Positions 49,038 through 62,074 are shown, counted from the first letter of the stretch. The stretch is DNA of 64,000 nucleotides from Metridium senile (GCA_949775045.1 OX459097.1:21997168-22061167); one strand, 5' to 3'. Numbers and translations: made by a program. Notes: generated by a model not told the origin, from the sequence alone.

Positions 49038-51640
49038 CATTATTATCACCATTATTATCACCATTATTATCATCATTATTATCACCATTATCATCATCAT
49101 TATTATCATCATTATTATCACTATTATTATCATCATTATTATCACGATTATTATCATCATTATTATCGTCATTAGTATCACCGTTATTATCATCATTATT
49201 ATCGCCATTATTATCACCATTATTATCATCATTATTATCACCATTATTATCACCATTATTATTATCATTATTATCACCATTATTACAACCATTATTATCA
49301 TCATTATTATCATCATTATCATCATCATTAGTATCACAGTTATTATCATCATTATTATCACCATTATTATCACCATTATTATCATCATTATTATCATCAT
49401 TATTATCACCATTATTATCACCCTTATTATCACCATTATTATCACCATTATTATCATCATTATTATCACCATTATTATCACCATTATTATCACCATTATT
49501 ATCACCATTATTATCATCATTATTATCACCATTATTATCATCATTATTATCACCATTATTATCACCATTATTATCATCATTATTATCACCATTATTATCA
49601 CCATTATTATCACCATTATTATCATCATTATTATCACCATTATTATCACCATTATTATCACCATTATTATCACCATTATTATCACCATTATTATCACCAT
49701 TATTATCACCATTATTATCACCATTATTATCACCATTATTATCACCATTATTATCATCATTATTATCACCATTATTATCACCATTATTATCACCATTATT
49801 ATCACCATTATTATCACCATTATTATCACCATTATTATCATCATTATTATCACCATTATTATCACCATTATTGTCACCATTATTATCACCATTATTATCA
49901 TCATTATTATCACCATTATTATCACCATTATTATCACCATTATTATCACCATTATTATCATCATTATTATCACCATTATCAGCATTATTATCACCATTAT
50001 TATCACCATTATTATCACCATTATTATCATCATTATTATCACCATTATTATCACCATTATTATCACCATTATCAGCATTATTATCACCATTATTATCACC
50101 ATTATTATCACCATTATTGTCATCATTATTATCACCATTATTATCATCATTATTATCACCATTATTATCACCATTATTATCATCATTATTATCACCATTA
50201 TTATCACCATTATTATCATCATTATTATCACCATTATCAGCATTATTATCACCATTATTATCACCATTATTATCACCATTATTGTCATCATTATTATCAC
50301 CATTATTATCATCATTATTATCACCATTATTATCACCATTATTATCATCATTATTATCACCATTATTATCACCATTATTATCATCATTATTATCACTATT
50401 ATTATCACCATTATTATTATCATTATTATCACCATTATTATCATCATTATTATCACCATTATTATCACTATTATTATCACCATTATTATCATCATTATTA
50501 TCACCATTATTATCACCATTATTATCATCATTATTATCACCATTATTATCACCATTATTATCATCATTATTATCACTATTATTATCACCATTATTATTAT
50601 CATTATTATCACCATTATTATCATCATTATTATCACTATTATTATCACTATTATTATCACCATTATTATCATCATTATTATCACCATTATTATCACCATT
50701 ATTATCATCATTATTATCACCATTATTATCACCATTATTATCATCATTATTATCACTATTATTATCACCATTATTATTATCATTATTATCACCATTATTA
50801 TCATCATTATTATCACTATTATTATCATCATTATTATTATCATTATTATCACCATTATTATCATCATTATTATCATCATTATTATCACCATTATTATCAT
50901 CATTATTATCACCATTATAATATCACCATTATTATCACCATTATTATCACCATTATTATTATCATTATTATCACCATTATTATCATCATTATTATCATCA
51001 TTATTATCACCATTATTATTACCATTATTATCCTCATTATTATCACCATTATCATAACCATTATTATTATCATTATTATTATTATCATTATTATCATCAT
51101 TATTATCACCATTATTATCATCATTATTATCACCATTATTATCATGATTATTATCACCATTATTATCACCATTATTATTATCAGCATTATTATCACCATT
51201 ATTATCATCATTATTATCACCATTATTATCATCATTATTATCACCATTATTATCATCATTATTATCACCATTATTATCACTATTATTATCACCATTATTA
51301 TCACCATTATTATCACCATTATTATCACCATTATTATCACCATTATTACCATCATTATTATCACCATTATTATCACCATTATTATCACCATTATTATCAT
51401 CATTATTATCACCATTATTATCACCATTATTATCACCATTATTATCACCATTATTATCACCATTATTATCATCATTATTATCACCATTATTATCATCATT
51501 ATTATCACCATATTATCACCATTATATCACCATTATTATCACCATTATTATCACCATTATTATCACCATTATTATCACCATTATTATCACCATTATTATC
51601 ACCATTATTATCACCATTATTATCACCATTATTATCACGG
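49038..51640. repeat. ATT/ATC minisatellite array upstream of gene B finger exon
   Basis: The same 12-bp ATTATTATCACC/ATC units as in the gene A intron, about 2.6 kb, with higher-order repeats marked by the variants ATTATCAGC and ATTATTGTC. Long isoleucine- or leucine/serine-rich frames here are artefacts. Confidence 0.9.
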
Positions 51641-51821
51641 TACAAGAACAGTTTTATTCCGTTTGCCGTGAGACATTTTAATTGATAAATATACAGACTT
51701 TTTATACTATACTATACCATATTATATATTATATTTAAAAGTAGTCATCGAGTCATGTAAAAATGACATAATTCAATTGTTTTTATCCTTATAATAATAA
51801 TTGCAAAGTCATTTAATAAAG

Positions 51822-52590
51822 TCATTATTATTATTATTATTATTATCACCATTATTATCACCATTATTATCACCATTATTATCACCATTATTATCACCAT
51901 TATTATCACCATTATTATCATCATTATTATCACCATTATTATCATCATTATTATCACCATTATTATCACCATTATTATCACCATTAGTATCACCGTTATT
52001 ATCACCATTATTATCACCATTATTATCACCATTATTATCACCATTATTATCACCATTATTATCATCATTATTATCACCATTATTATCACCATTATTATCA
52101 CCATTATTATCACCATTATTATCACCATTATTATCATCATTATTATCACCATTATTATCACCATTATTATCACCATTATTATCATCATTATTATCACCAT
52201 TATTATCACCATTATTATCACCATTATTATCACCATTATTATCACCATTATTATCATCATTATTATCACTATTATTATCACCATTATTATCACCATTAGT
52301 ATTACCATTATTATCACCATTATTATCATCATTATTATCACCATTATTATCACCATTATTATCACCATTATTATCATCATTATTATCACCATTATTATCA
52401 CCATTATTATCACCATTATTATTACCATTATTATCATCATTATTATCACCATTATTATCACCATTATTATCACCATTATTATCATCATTATTATCACCAT
52501 TATTATCACCATTATTATCACCATTATTATCACCATTATTATCACCATTATTATCATCATTATTATTACCATTATTATCATCATTATTCT
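51822..52590. repeat. ATT/ATC minisatellite array, second block
   Basis: This continues the array after a 180-bp unique interruption, with about 60 units. Open frames on both strands are artefacts. Confidence 0.9.
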
Positions 52591-53077
52591 CACTCTCGAG
52601 CATTGCGGCTTCTGTGTGTTTGCTTTTTACCTTTTCTTTCATCTGAGACTCGCATTTTATGTAGATGTGTTATTAATAGGAAATTCCACCTTAGTTCTCG
52701 AAGAATTAATTCACTTCCTACAAATACACGCGGTATTTTTCATTAATTCTTCTCTAACTGTGTAAATTCCAATAGAAATCACACTTTTTGCATTACACAT
52801 GTTTGATAAAATTAAATATTTAAATCTTTCTATTTTGGTATTTATAATTCCTAAGTACAGTGAAACAAAAAAACAAACAATATTTGTTCACATGACTTTT
52901 AAGTTTCCCTATTCTTAGTTTCCAAACATTCCCAGGTATATCAGAAATAACGTATGCAATCTTGAAAACAATGCCATTACCATATGCGATATTGTAGGTG
53001 AGAAGTGACAAAAGACTTTGATTAGCGCGCGAATTTTTTTTTTACCAGGTTGAGATTGCAACAGAACACTAGACATA
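52591..53077. other. Intron sequence, no feature recognised
   Basis: Presumed intron of gene B between array and finger exon. No WW-type exon was found here. Confidence 0.45.
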
Positions 53078-53340
53078 TACACCTATTTCAATTAACGTTG
53101 TCCATCTGGAATGGTCGATCTGAGACCGATAGGAATTGTGGGAGCTCGTTAAACTGCAAATACACTATTATAATCACGCTTGAATATTAATGTTTACTTC
53201 TGAAATACCATTATCCATAATTCAGCATCATTCAAGTGTGATTAAAACAACACATTTGGAATTTATTGAACTCCCACAATCCCTTTCGGTCTCAGATCGA
53301 CCATTCCAGATGGACAACGTTAATTGAAATAGGTGTATTT
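53078..53340. mobile_element. Fold-back MITE upstream of gene B finger exon
   Basis: Arms of about 80 bp start TACACCTATTTCAATTAACG and include GGAATGGTCGATCTGAGACC with complements at the right end. Confidence 0.75.
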
Positions 53341-53580
53341 GATACGAGGAGAGTGAATTGAACAAAAGAATGAAAACCATCACCGTGACTGGTGATACTT
53401 ATGTTCAATTTACTCTCCTGGGAATGGTTGCAAACCAACAACATAGATAGACTATAAGCACTAATTTAATATTATAAAGTAACTATTTTACATCACGTAT
53501 TTTGATTGGTTGAAACGCGTGCTTTATGAGAGCACACAGTACGCGCGTTTGCATGTTGATCAACTTGTATTTTATAAAAG

Positions 53581-53720
53581 AAATAGAAAACTTGCTTTCT
53601 GTGCTGTATGAAGTTCGAGAAGTGTTTAGAAGCACTCCGCTTTGCTTCGTGCTTCTCCTAACACTTCTCTCGTGTTCTGACAACTGCATACAGCCCGTGC
53701 ACACGTTTTCTATTTTTTCA
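53581..53720. repeat. Long hairpin upstream of gene B finger exon
   Basis: Imperfect stem pairing GAAATAGAAAACTTG with its complement and, at the tip, GAGAAGTGTTTAGAAGCAC with GTGCTTCTCCTAACACTTCTC. Confidence 0.6.
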
Positions 53721-53796
53721 ATTTCTTGCTCAACAAACCATTGACGAACATAACTGCAATGATGCTAATGACACTGCTTTTATGATACGATTTCAG

Positions 53797-55065
53797 GGTT
53801 CATCAGAAGACAGTATCATGTATGGTGAACCACTCAGATACAAAGAGTCACACAGTATTGCTACACAGACAGATGATTATGGCTGTAACAATGGCTGTAC
53901 TTCTATGTACATCAATAGAGATTCACATCATTTTTCCAATATCTCTGAAACATTACCTCAACCACAGCAAGGTGTTTCAGTTGATGGTGAACATGACTTA
54001 GATAATGAACATGATCCAGAAACATTACCTCAACCACAGCCAGGTGTTTCAGTTGATGGTGAACATGACTTAAATAATGAACACGATCCAGAGAATACCT
54101 TGGAAGATGAACAGGAACAAGGCCAAGATATGGATGAAATTAGCACAATGTTGATAGTTCTCGAGGAGTTGGATTTTTCCCCAGAAAATAACTTGGTTGA
54201 GAAGGAGAATGAAGCAAAGGATGACTCTACTGGTGATGATAATTCTGAAAAGAGGCAGGCTCATGTTAAAGAAGGCTGTAGTTCCCAGCGTAGTGAGAAG
54301 TCCTTGAAATGTTCTTATTGTTTAAAGCAATTTAAATACAAATCACAACTAAATATTCATCTTAGAATACACACTGGAGAAAAATATTTTCAATGTTCAA
54401 TTTGTAAAAAGAAATTTACACAAAAGAGTCACCTAAATAGACATCTTGCAATGCATGCAGCTGCGAAACCCTTTAAATGTTCTTATTGCCAGAAGAAGTT
54501 TCCACACAAGGGTGACTTTAAAAAGCATCTTAGAAAACACACTGGAGAGAAACCTTTTGAATGTTCTGATTGTAAGAAGAAGTTTGTATACAAGGGTGAC
54601 TTAAAGAAACATCTTAGAAAACATACTGGAGAGAAACCGTATGAATGTTCAAAATGTGAGAAGACGTTTTCACAAAATGGTGCATTAAACAGACATCTTA
54701 AAATACACACTGGAGAGAAACCCATTGAATGTTCGTACTGTAAGAAGACGTTTATAGAAAAGAGCGCCTTAAAGAAACATCTTAGAGTACATACTGGAGA
54801 GAGACCCTTTGAATGTTCTCATTGTAAGAAGAAATTTGGAGAAAAGTGTGCCTTACAAAAACATGTTAGAATACATACTGGAGAGAGACCATTTGAATGT
54901 TCTCTTTGTAAAAAGACATTTGCAATCAAGAGTAATTTAACTAGACATCTTAGAATACACACAGATGTGAAATCCTTTGAATGTTCTTACTGTAAGAGGA
55001 AGTTTAGGCATAGATGTACTTTAAAGAGACATATTAGATTACTGCATACTGGACGAAAAACTTGA
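53797..55065 (+). CDS. Gene B: C2H2 finger exon of WW-finger paralogue
   Basis: The exon follows acceptor GATTTCAG (53796) and starts in phase 0 with GSSEDSIMYGEP, as in gene A. It has two copies of the 24-residue acidic repeat (53947-54090) against six in gene A, a shorter acidic linker, and nine C2H2 fingers with TGEKP-type linkers to the stop. Fingers differ from gene A at many recognition positions, so a different target is likely. No WW exon is found upstream in the window; the best explanation is that it lies in the 200-N gap. Two in-frame residues upstream of the acceptor are intronic. The 3' UTR shares CAGTTATTTGATATACAATT with gene A. Confidence 0.8.
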   Translation, partial: GSSEDSIMYGEPLRYKESHSIATQTDDYGCNNGCTSMYINRDSHHFSNISETLPQPQQGVSVDGEHDLDNEHDPETLPQPQPGVSVDGEHDLNNEHDPENTLEDEQEQGQDMDEISTMLIVLEELDFSPENNLVEKENEAKDDSTGDDNSEKRQAHVKEGCSSQRSEKSLKCSYCLKQFKYKSQLNIHLRIHTGEKYFQCSICKKKFTQKSHLNRHLAMHAAAKPFKCSYCQKKFPHKGDFKKHLRKHTGEKPFECSDCKKKFVYKGDLKKHLRKHTGEKPYECSKCEKTFSQNGALNRHLKIHTGEKPIECSYCKKTFIEKSALKKHLRVHTGERPFECSHCKKKFGEKCALQKHVRIHTGERPFECSLCKKTFAIKSNLTRHLRIHTDVKSFECSYCKRKFRHRCTLKRHIRLLHTGRKT

Positions 55066-55315
55066 AGCTCATAACAGTTATTTGATATACAATTTGTATA
55101 TTTTAAAAACCTATTTACAGTGATTGGGTTGTACATTAGTAAATGTAGTAGCTTACAGAAAAATCTCTTATTAAAATTGTAGCTGTCACTCTACCGGTGA
55201 AATAGAGCATAGCTTTTTTTGAAGTAATCAACCAATCAGAGCTTACGTACTATCTAAGCTAAATTATAATTTATAATAAATACCAACATTACAAGTGAAC
55301 TATGTTTTGTTGTTT

Positions 55316-55640
55316 TGATGTTTTGATGTGATGTGATGTGATGTGATGTGATGTGATGTGATGTGATGTGATGTGATGTGATGTGATGTGATGTGATGTG
55401 ATGTGATGTGATGTGATGTGATGTGATGTGATGTGATGTGATGTGATGTGATGTGATGTGATGTGATGTGATGTGATGTGATGTGATGTGATGTGATGTG
55501 ATGTGATGTGCTGTGATGTGATGTGATGGATGTGGTGTGATGTGATGTGATGGCCGGGATGTGATGTGATGTGCTGTGATGTGATGTGCTGTGATGTGAT
55601 GTGATAAGTTGTGATGTGATGGATGTAATGTAACATGACG
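55316..55640. repeat. GATGT pentanucleotide microsatellite
   Basis: About 60 tandem TGATG units, becoming irregular after 55510. Histidine/threonine/serine-rich frames on the minus strand are artefacts. Confidence 0.95.
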
Positions 55641-55650
55641 TGATGTGATG

Positions 55651-57062
55651 TTGTTACGCCACATAATGTAATAACTCGCACAAATTGTAAGACTGACACA
55701 CAATGTAATACAAATTGACTCAAAATGTAATAACGACGCAAAATGTAATACAAACTGACACATAATGTAATAACTTTATTAACGCAATATGTAATAGCGT
55801 TTTCATCGCCAAATGTAATACAATTTGACACAAAATGTAATAACCTTCCTCAGTGTCTTCAGAACAAAACTAAACTGCGTGATCATCCCTTATGTCATCT
55901 CTAAAACATCTCTTACGTAATTGTGACGGCACACAATTTTTTAAAACCTTTACAGAGCGGGTTTTTTGGACTTACTGTTGTCACTTTTCTTTATGTCTTT
56001 TGCAGACATTCGTGTCCGTCGGATCATTAGGATGAAGTCCAATGCTTGGGTAAAACTTGTTTTCTACGGCTATGGTTGGTACGGAGTAAAACATCAGTTT
56101 TGTTTGGGAAGTAAGCGGAATACTCTTTTATACCAAACCATAATACTAGCAAAATGACAGTCAAAAAGACAAAACTGACGTGTTTGATGTTGTCATTTTT
56201 TTTTGTGTTGCTTACTCAAATCTTAAGACCAAAAGGAGAATTTTCCAGTTGCGAGCTTCAAGTTATACGCTTTTTGAGTTTTATTTTGAAACAAACAAAA
56301 CAGTTTATACTTAGCAATATTTTAACTTTATATATTTTTAACGAAAAAGTGAGGCTTTTTTAACATTGTTTTCTACCGTTTTTTTTTTTTTTTAACTATC
56401 TCTTGTTAAAAAAGCTCGTAAATCATAATAGTGTTTGTCAACTATGTTATATCATTTATTTTACATGTGAAAGGAATAATTCCCAAGGGTAGCATCACGT
56501 GATCTGAAATGGGACAACAAACACGCTAGGAAGGTAAGGGGCCGACCATTTAACTTTTGAGGAAGGGGGGGGGGGGGATGATTTAATTTGAAAATAAATT
56601 TCCTGCAAGCCAAAATCGCCACTGAAATCTTTGCATTTCTATCAAATAAAATCCGTGCACATCCCAGCGGGCTAAAAACAATTTCCTGCATGGACCAAAT
56701 GATTCCCCCCTCCCCCTCCCCCCCCCCCCCCCCCCCCCCCCCCTCAAAAGTTAAATGGTCGGCCTCTGAAGATGTCTGTTCAGTTTGTACGTCACAATCA
56801 AGTAAGAGATGACATAAAGGATGATCACGCAGTTTAGTTTTATGTTCTTAGTTTTGTTCTTAGTTTTGTTCTGAAGACACCGAGGAAGGTTATTACATTT
56901 TGTGTCAAAATGTATTACATTTTGCGTTAATAGAGTTATTACATTTTGTGTCAGTTTGTATCAGTTACATTTTGCATCGTTATTACATTTTGTGTCAATT
57001 GGTATTACATTCTGTGTCAGTCTTACATTGTGTGCGAGTTATTACATTTTGTGGCGTAACAA
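55651..57062. mobile_element. Fold-back element with AATGTAATA subterminal repeats
   Basis: Ends read TTGTTACGCCACA and complement. Each arm (about 250 bp) holds seven to nine copies of a word like AATGTAATA separated by GACAC-type spacers. Arms continue through CAAAACTAAACTGCGTGATCA. A second MITE is nested at 56537-56766. A subterminal repeat cluster like this often marks transposase binding sites. Confidence 0.75.
56537..56766. mobile_element. MITE with AGGGGCCGACCATTTAAC ends
   Basis: The left end is followed by a G run and the right end is preceded by a C run. It is nested in the previous fold-back. The sequence just before the 200-N gap looks like the same or a related terminus. Confidence 0.65.
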
Positions 57063-57616
57063 CCCCCTCACAATTCTCAATCCCCCTTGGTATCCCCCCA
57101 CTTTGCTTATCGTCGATCTATACATAAAGGTTTGATTTAACTTCTTAGTGGTAAGTTGTCAAGTTTAATAAAGCTTCGGCTGTCATTAAAGACCCTAAAT
57201 AAACAAAGAAAAAAAAACACAGATTTAGTGAGTTTATTTCGTGACGCCGAGAAGTACGGTTGGGCCTCCTGTGTAGTCCCAGTCCTTTTGGTTAGGCCAG
57301 TACCGCCTGCACGCTTCTGCTTCATTGAACTTGAAGAAATTTGATTGGAAGTTTATAAACAGATTGTCATCGTTTCTTCCAAGTATTGAGGTAATTTACT
57401 CTCTAAATTCCGTTTAAACATCTATCATTATTTTCTTTAGACAAACGTAGACAATTGTAGTGAAGTATTTCAGGCAGGTTTAGTTGATTTTGGATATTTT
57501 TCTTCAATCAAGCGACCATCGAGATTTCGAGTCTAAACGTGTGAATAATTACAACCCAAGCTACTTTATGATAATCTCGTTTACTGATGTGTTTAATGAC
57601 TAATGTATTTCTACAG

Positions 57617-57730
57617 TTATTTGACAACATGGAATCAGACTGGATAGATTACAAGTGTAAGTCAGGACAGACTATCTTTATCTACAACAAGGTAACAGGA
57701 GTACACAAATGGCCTCCAGGATTTAACAAT
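57617..57730 (+). CDS. Gene C: WW-domain first coding exon (partial gene)
   Basis: Acceptor TTTCTACAG, 12 bases of 5' UTR, ATG at 57629, 34 codons and a GTAAGT donor at 57731. The peptide is the same as gene A (W, FIYNKVTG, HKWPP). An upstream non-coding exon ends at 57390 before GTAATTTACT, and the intron between them is conserved with gene A. The expected partner is a finger exon starting GGTTCATCA in phase 0, but none is present to 64000. The downstream intron is filled with the hammerhead-bearing inverted repeat, an ATC array and two CACAGG elements. Either the finger exon lies beyond the window or this copy is broken. Confidence 0.75.
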
Positions 57731-58533
57731 GTAAGTTGAAGGAATACTGTATCTCCTTGTACACTGTAGTCACACTGCACAATTTTTTTATTTTTTTATT
57801 TTTATATTAATTTTTTATGTTACAAAAAGTGATCAATTGAACCAAGTACAAATTACTTAAACCTAGGTCCATTGGTAATGTAAAAGTTTCACTCTGAAAA
57901 ACAGTGACAAAAATACTTCCTTAGTCCAAGTCCAAGTTTTTTTCTATAAGAATCGAATTGTTGATTCAATTACGCTTTTCGTTAGTTAAATTAAGTTATT
58001 CAAACTACTTAAAACAACAATTTGATTCTTAAAAGAAGTGAATTTGGACTTGAACTAGCCTCCTCCACAGGCAACTCAACCGGAACTCAGACTTCCTTTC
58101 TATATTGTTCCTAAATAATAGTAATTATATAATCTAGATGTATTATTTGTCTATCATTTATTTATTATCATTACTTAATTAACATTGTAAATACATATCG
58201 ATTGTAGATATTGTAAATAGATTAGTATAGTTGTAAAGCGCCTTGGACAATTTGGATACAAGCGCTATATAAATAAACATTATTATTAGTATTATTATAC
58301 TGGGCTAACTTTGTTGAGAAAAAAGAAGACTGTCACCTTTTCTTACCCTCCCCTCAATTCGTCCCAAGTCCTTTCTCGGCCACAGGAGCCCCAAAAAGAA
58401 AACAAGTGTTAAAAGGCGAGAAGTTGCCTGCAGAGGAGGCTAGACTTGAACTAAGATTTTAAGTGAAACTAGATAGAAACTATAAAATAGAAACTAGCGA
58501 GTATATAGTATAAGCTGCGTAATTTGTTATACA

Positions 58534-58579
<46 letters not shown>
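57731..58579. other. Intron of gene C with retroelement-like tail
   Basis: 58180-58290 contains TGTAAAGCGCCTTGG and AAGCGCTATATAAATAA, a phrase common at the 3' ends of animal short retroelements. A (TA)n run lies at 58540-58580. Otherwise no feature is recognised. Confidence 0.35.
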
Positions 58580-58583
<4 letters not shown>

Positions 58584-58790
58584 CAAGTCTTTGTTTCGAT
58601 TTATCCGTAGTACAGTGCTCGATACATAAATGTAGAGCGGAATATATTAACGAAGAGTGAGTAATCACGAAACAGGCTTGTCGGGATGAAAGTTTAGTCT
58701 ATTTGTTTTTTCTATCGTTAATATATTCCACTCTACATTTATGTATCGAGCACTGTACTACGATAAATCGAAACAAAGACTTGCTATATA
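58580..58790. repeat. Inverted repeat of Penelope-type terminal sequence
   Basis: Arms of about 70 bp (CAAGTCTTTGTTTCGATTTA and complement) flank a central segment that shares GAATATATTAACGA and ATGAAAGTTTAGT with 6280-6330 beside the Penelope-like relic. Confidence 0.65.
58650..58688 (+). ncRNA. Hammerhead-ribozyme-like motif 4
   Basis: In the centre of the inverted repeat: CGAAGA, then a perfect 4-bp stem II (GTGA / TCAC) with GTAA loop, then GAAA, then stem III ACA / TGT with loop GGCT, then C at the cleavage position. The first core bases (CU of CUGANGA) are altered, so this copy may be inactive. Loop and stem III architecture match motif 1. Confidence 0.45.
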
Positions 58791-58800
58791 TATATATATA

Positions 58801-60485
58801 TCATAATGATGATTGTCATTATAGTCATCAGCACAATCATCATCATCACCATTATCATGATCACTATCATGATCACCATCATATGATTGTCATTATCATC
58901 AACACAATCATCATCACCATCACCATTATCATGATCACCATAATAATGATAACATTATAATCATTATAATCAGCACAATTTCACTGTCATCATTATCACC
59001 ATCATTATCATGATCACCATAAACATGATTTGCCATTATCATTATCATCAACAAAATCATCATCACCGTCATCATTATCATCACCATTATCAGCATCACC
59101 ATTATCATCACCATTATCAGCATCACCATTATCATCATCATTATCAGCATCACCATTATCATCATCATTATCATGATCACCATTATCATCATCATTATCA
59201 TGATCACCATCATGATCACCATCATCATGATCACCATAATGATCACTATAATAATGATTGCAATTATCATCATCATCAACACAATCATCATCATCACAAT
59301 CATCATCATCATCATTGATCACCATCATCATGATTGCCATTATCATCATCATCAACACAATCATCATCATCACAATCATCATCATCATCATTGATCACCA
59401 TCACCATGATTGCCATTATCATCATCATCAACACAATCATCATCATCATCATTGATCACCATCACCATGATCACCATAATAATGATTGCCATTATCATCA
59501 TCATCAACACAATCATCATCATCATCATTGATCACCATCACCATGATCACCATAATAATGATTGCCATTGTCATTATCATCAACACAATCATCAACATCA
59601 CCATCATCATCATCATCATTACCATTATCATTATCATTACCATTATCATAATCACCATAATAGTGATTGCCATTACCATCATCATCAGTAACACAATCAT
59701 CACCATCATCATCACCATTATGTTGACTGCCATTATCATTATCATCCACACAACCATCATCATCATCATGATCATGATCATGATCACTATAATAATGATT
59801 GCCATTATCGTTATCATCAACACAATCATCATCATCTTCACCATCATCATCATCATCATCATGATCATGATCACCATAATAATGATTGCCATTATCATTA
59901 TCATCAACACAATCATCATCATCACCATCATCATCATCATTACCATTATCATTACCTTTATCATAATCACCATAATAGTGATTGCCATTACCATCATCAT
60001 CAGTAACACAATCATCATCATCACCATCATCATCACCATTATGTTGACTGCCATTATTATTATCATCAACACAACCATCATCATCATCATCATCATCACT
60101 ATCATCATCATCACCATTACCATGATCACCATAATAATGACTGCCATTATGATTATCATCAGCACAAGCATCATCATCATCATCATTATCATCATCACCA
60201 TTACCATGATCACCATAATAATGACTGCCATTATCATTATCATCAACACAATCATCATCATCATTAACACCATTATTATCACCGTTATAAATCATGATTT
60301 CCATTATCATTATCATCAGCACAATCATCATCATCATCATCATTATCATGATCACCATAAAAATTTACTGCCATTATCATTATCATCAGCACAATTATCA
60401 TCATCATCATCATTATCATGATCATGATCACTATAATAATGATTGCCATTATCGTTATCATCAACACAATCATCATCATCTTCAC

Positions 60486-60518
<33 letters not shown>

Positions 60519-60585
60519 GATCACCATAATAATGATTGCCATTATCATTATCATCAACACAATCATCATCATCTTCACCATCATC
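58801..60585. repeat. ATC-rich array in gene C intron
   Basis: Irregular trinucleotide array dominated by ATC/ATT with ACACAATCATC and TGATTGCC punctuation. A period of about 76 bp is seen near 59250-59530 and longer periods after 59560. Many overlapping open frames on both strands are artefacts. Confidence 0.9.
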
Positions 60586-61840
60586 CACAGGCAGCCCAAG
60601 CTCTGAATTACGTCATTGAATATGCTTGTATATTGGTGAATAAAGACTCGAATTACAACAGTTTCAGTGTCTTCACTTTATTCTTCAGTATGTTCACTTC
60701 ATAATTTGAATGAAATACAAACTTTGTGGCATGCTGTACTATGAATGTTATATTGTCTATGTGTGTCGTTTTTTACGCGAAAAACTACTTATTTAGGGGT
60801 GAAATTGAAGTTTTAGTTTGACCTACTTCACCACTTACTAATAAGAAGACAAGGCTGAACACACGCCACAAGGTCACCCTCGAACTCGGCGCCCAAAACG
60901 ATACTTTCCTCAATCGAATTCCATCCAAACTTTGGGTATAGACAGAGGGATAACTGAACTAAATCATGCCGAAATTTCATGAGAATACCTTTTGGCATGG
61001 CAGAGCAATCGTACGATATTTGCCAAATTTTGTTGAGAACTGAGGCTCGGTAAAATGAAGTCGGACACCGGATGTTCAACAGCTCTTGAAGCCCCGACCT
61101 GGAGATGCGAAACCCATGCCCACGGAGGGACGGTACATTCGTGTCGGAGAGGTCATTTTCCCTACAAGTTTGTTGTTTATGTGTCAAAACGTTTTCCTTC
61201 GATCGTTTGAATATATATTTGATTCAATTAATAATATGAATGTTAGTATATATCACCAAAACAATAATTGTAATTCTGTTAATCGTAATGTACCGTCCCT
61301 CCGTGGGCATGGGTTTCGTATCTCCAGGTCGAGGCTTCAAGAGCCGTTGGACATCCGGTGTCCGACTTCATTTTACCGAGCCGCAGTTCTCAACAAAATT
61401 TGGCAAATATCGTACGATTGCTCTGCCATGCCAAAAGGTATTCTCATGAAATTGCGGCATGATTTAGTTCAATTATCCCTCTGTCTATACCCGAAGTTTC
61501 GATGGAATTCGATTGAGGAAAGTATCGTTTTGGGCGCCGAGTTCGAGGGTGACCTTGTGGCGTGTGTCCAGCCTTGTCTTCTTATTAGTAAGTGGTGAGT
61601 AGGTCAAACTAAAACTTCAATTTCACCCCTAAATAAGTCGTTTTTCGCGTAAAAAAACGACACACATAGACAATATAACATTCATAGAACAGCATGCCAC
61701 AAAGTTTGTATTTTATTCAAATTATGAAATGAACATACTGAAGAAGAAAGTGAAGACACTGAAACTGTTGTAACTCGAGTCTTTATTCACCAATATACAA
61801 GCATATTCAATGACGTAATTCAGAGCTTGGGCTGCCTGTG
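60586..61840. mobile_element. CACAGG fold-back element F3
   Basis: A 1255-bp palindrome with ends CACAGGCAGCCCAAGCTC and complement and 7-bp duplications CATCATC (60579-60585, 61841-61847). Arms of about 550 bp are nearly identical. The centre (about 61140-61280) is unpaired. Mirror-image frames in the two arms (such as the SLCLYPKF stretch) are the same sequence twice and not a convincing gene. It is inserted inside the gene C intron array. Confidence 0.9.
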
Positions 61841-61995
61841 CATCATCATGATCTCCATTATCATGATCTCCATTATCATGATCTCCATTATCATGATCTC
61901 CATTATCATGATCTCCATTATCATGATCTCCATTATCATGATCTCCATTATCATGATCTCCATTATCATGATCTCCATTATCATGATCATTATCA
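61841..61995. repeat. 15-bp tandem repeat (ATGATCTCCATTATC)
   Basis: About nine identical units, evidently the continuation of the gene C intron array on the other side of F3 but with a distinct unit. Confidence 0.95.
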
Positions 61996-62074
61996 TCATT
62001 CGTAACTGCGGATCAGACTCTGTGGCCAAATACACTCAACAGAATAACCTCCTAACTAAAACGCAAATTTATGT

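Noticed and set aside
48766..52646. 700-codon frames across the gene B array
   Set aside because: Simple repeat translation, partly through the N gap. Equal-length frames exist on both strands.
53613..53671. microRNA-like hairpin (GAGAAGTGTTTAGAAGCAC stem)
   Set aside because: It is the tip of a longer repeat-type hairpin in an intron. Nothing in sequence alone separates it from a MITE.
55254..55831. Histidine/threonine/serine repeat protein
   Set aside because: Translation of the GATGT microsatellite; two frames are open equally.
58703..60704. Histidine-rich and isoleucine-rich frames
   Set aside because: Artefacts of the ATC array.
60828..61598. Related 119- and 170-codon frames on opposite strands in F3
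   Set aside because: They are mirror images of the same palindrome arm, have no recognised domain, and do not by themselves support a gene.
61841..61995. CRISPR-like array
   Set aside because: The 15-bp units are directly contiguous without spacers, and this is a eukaryotic genome.
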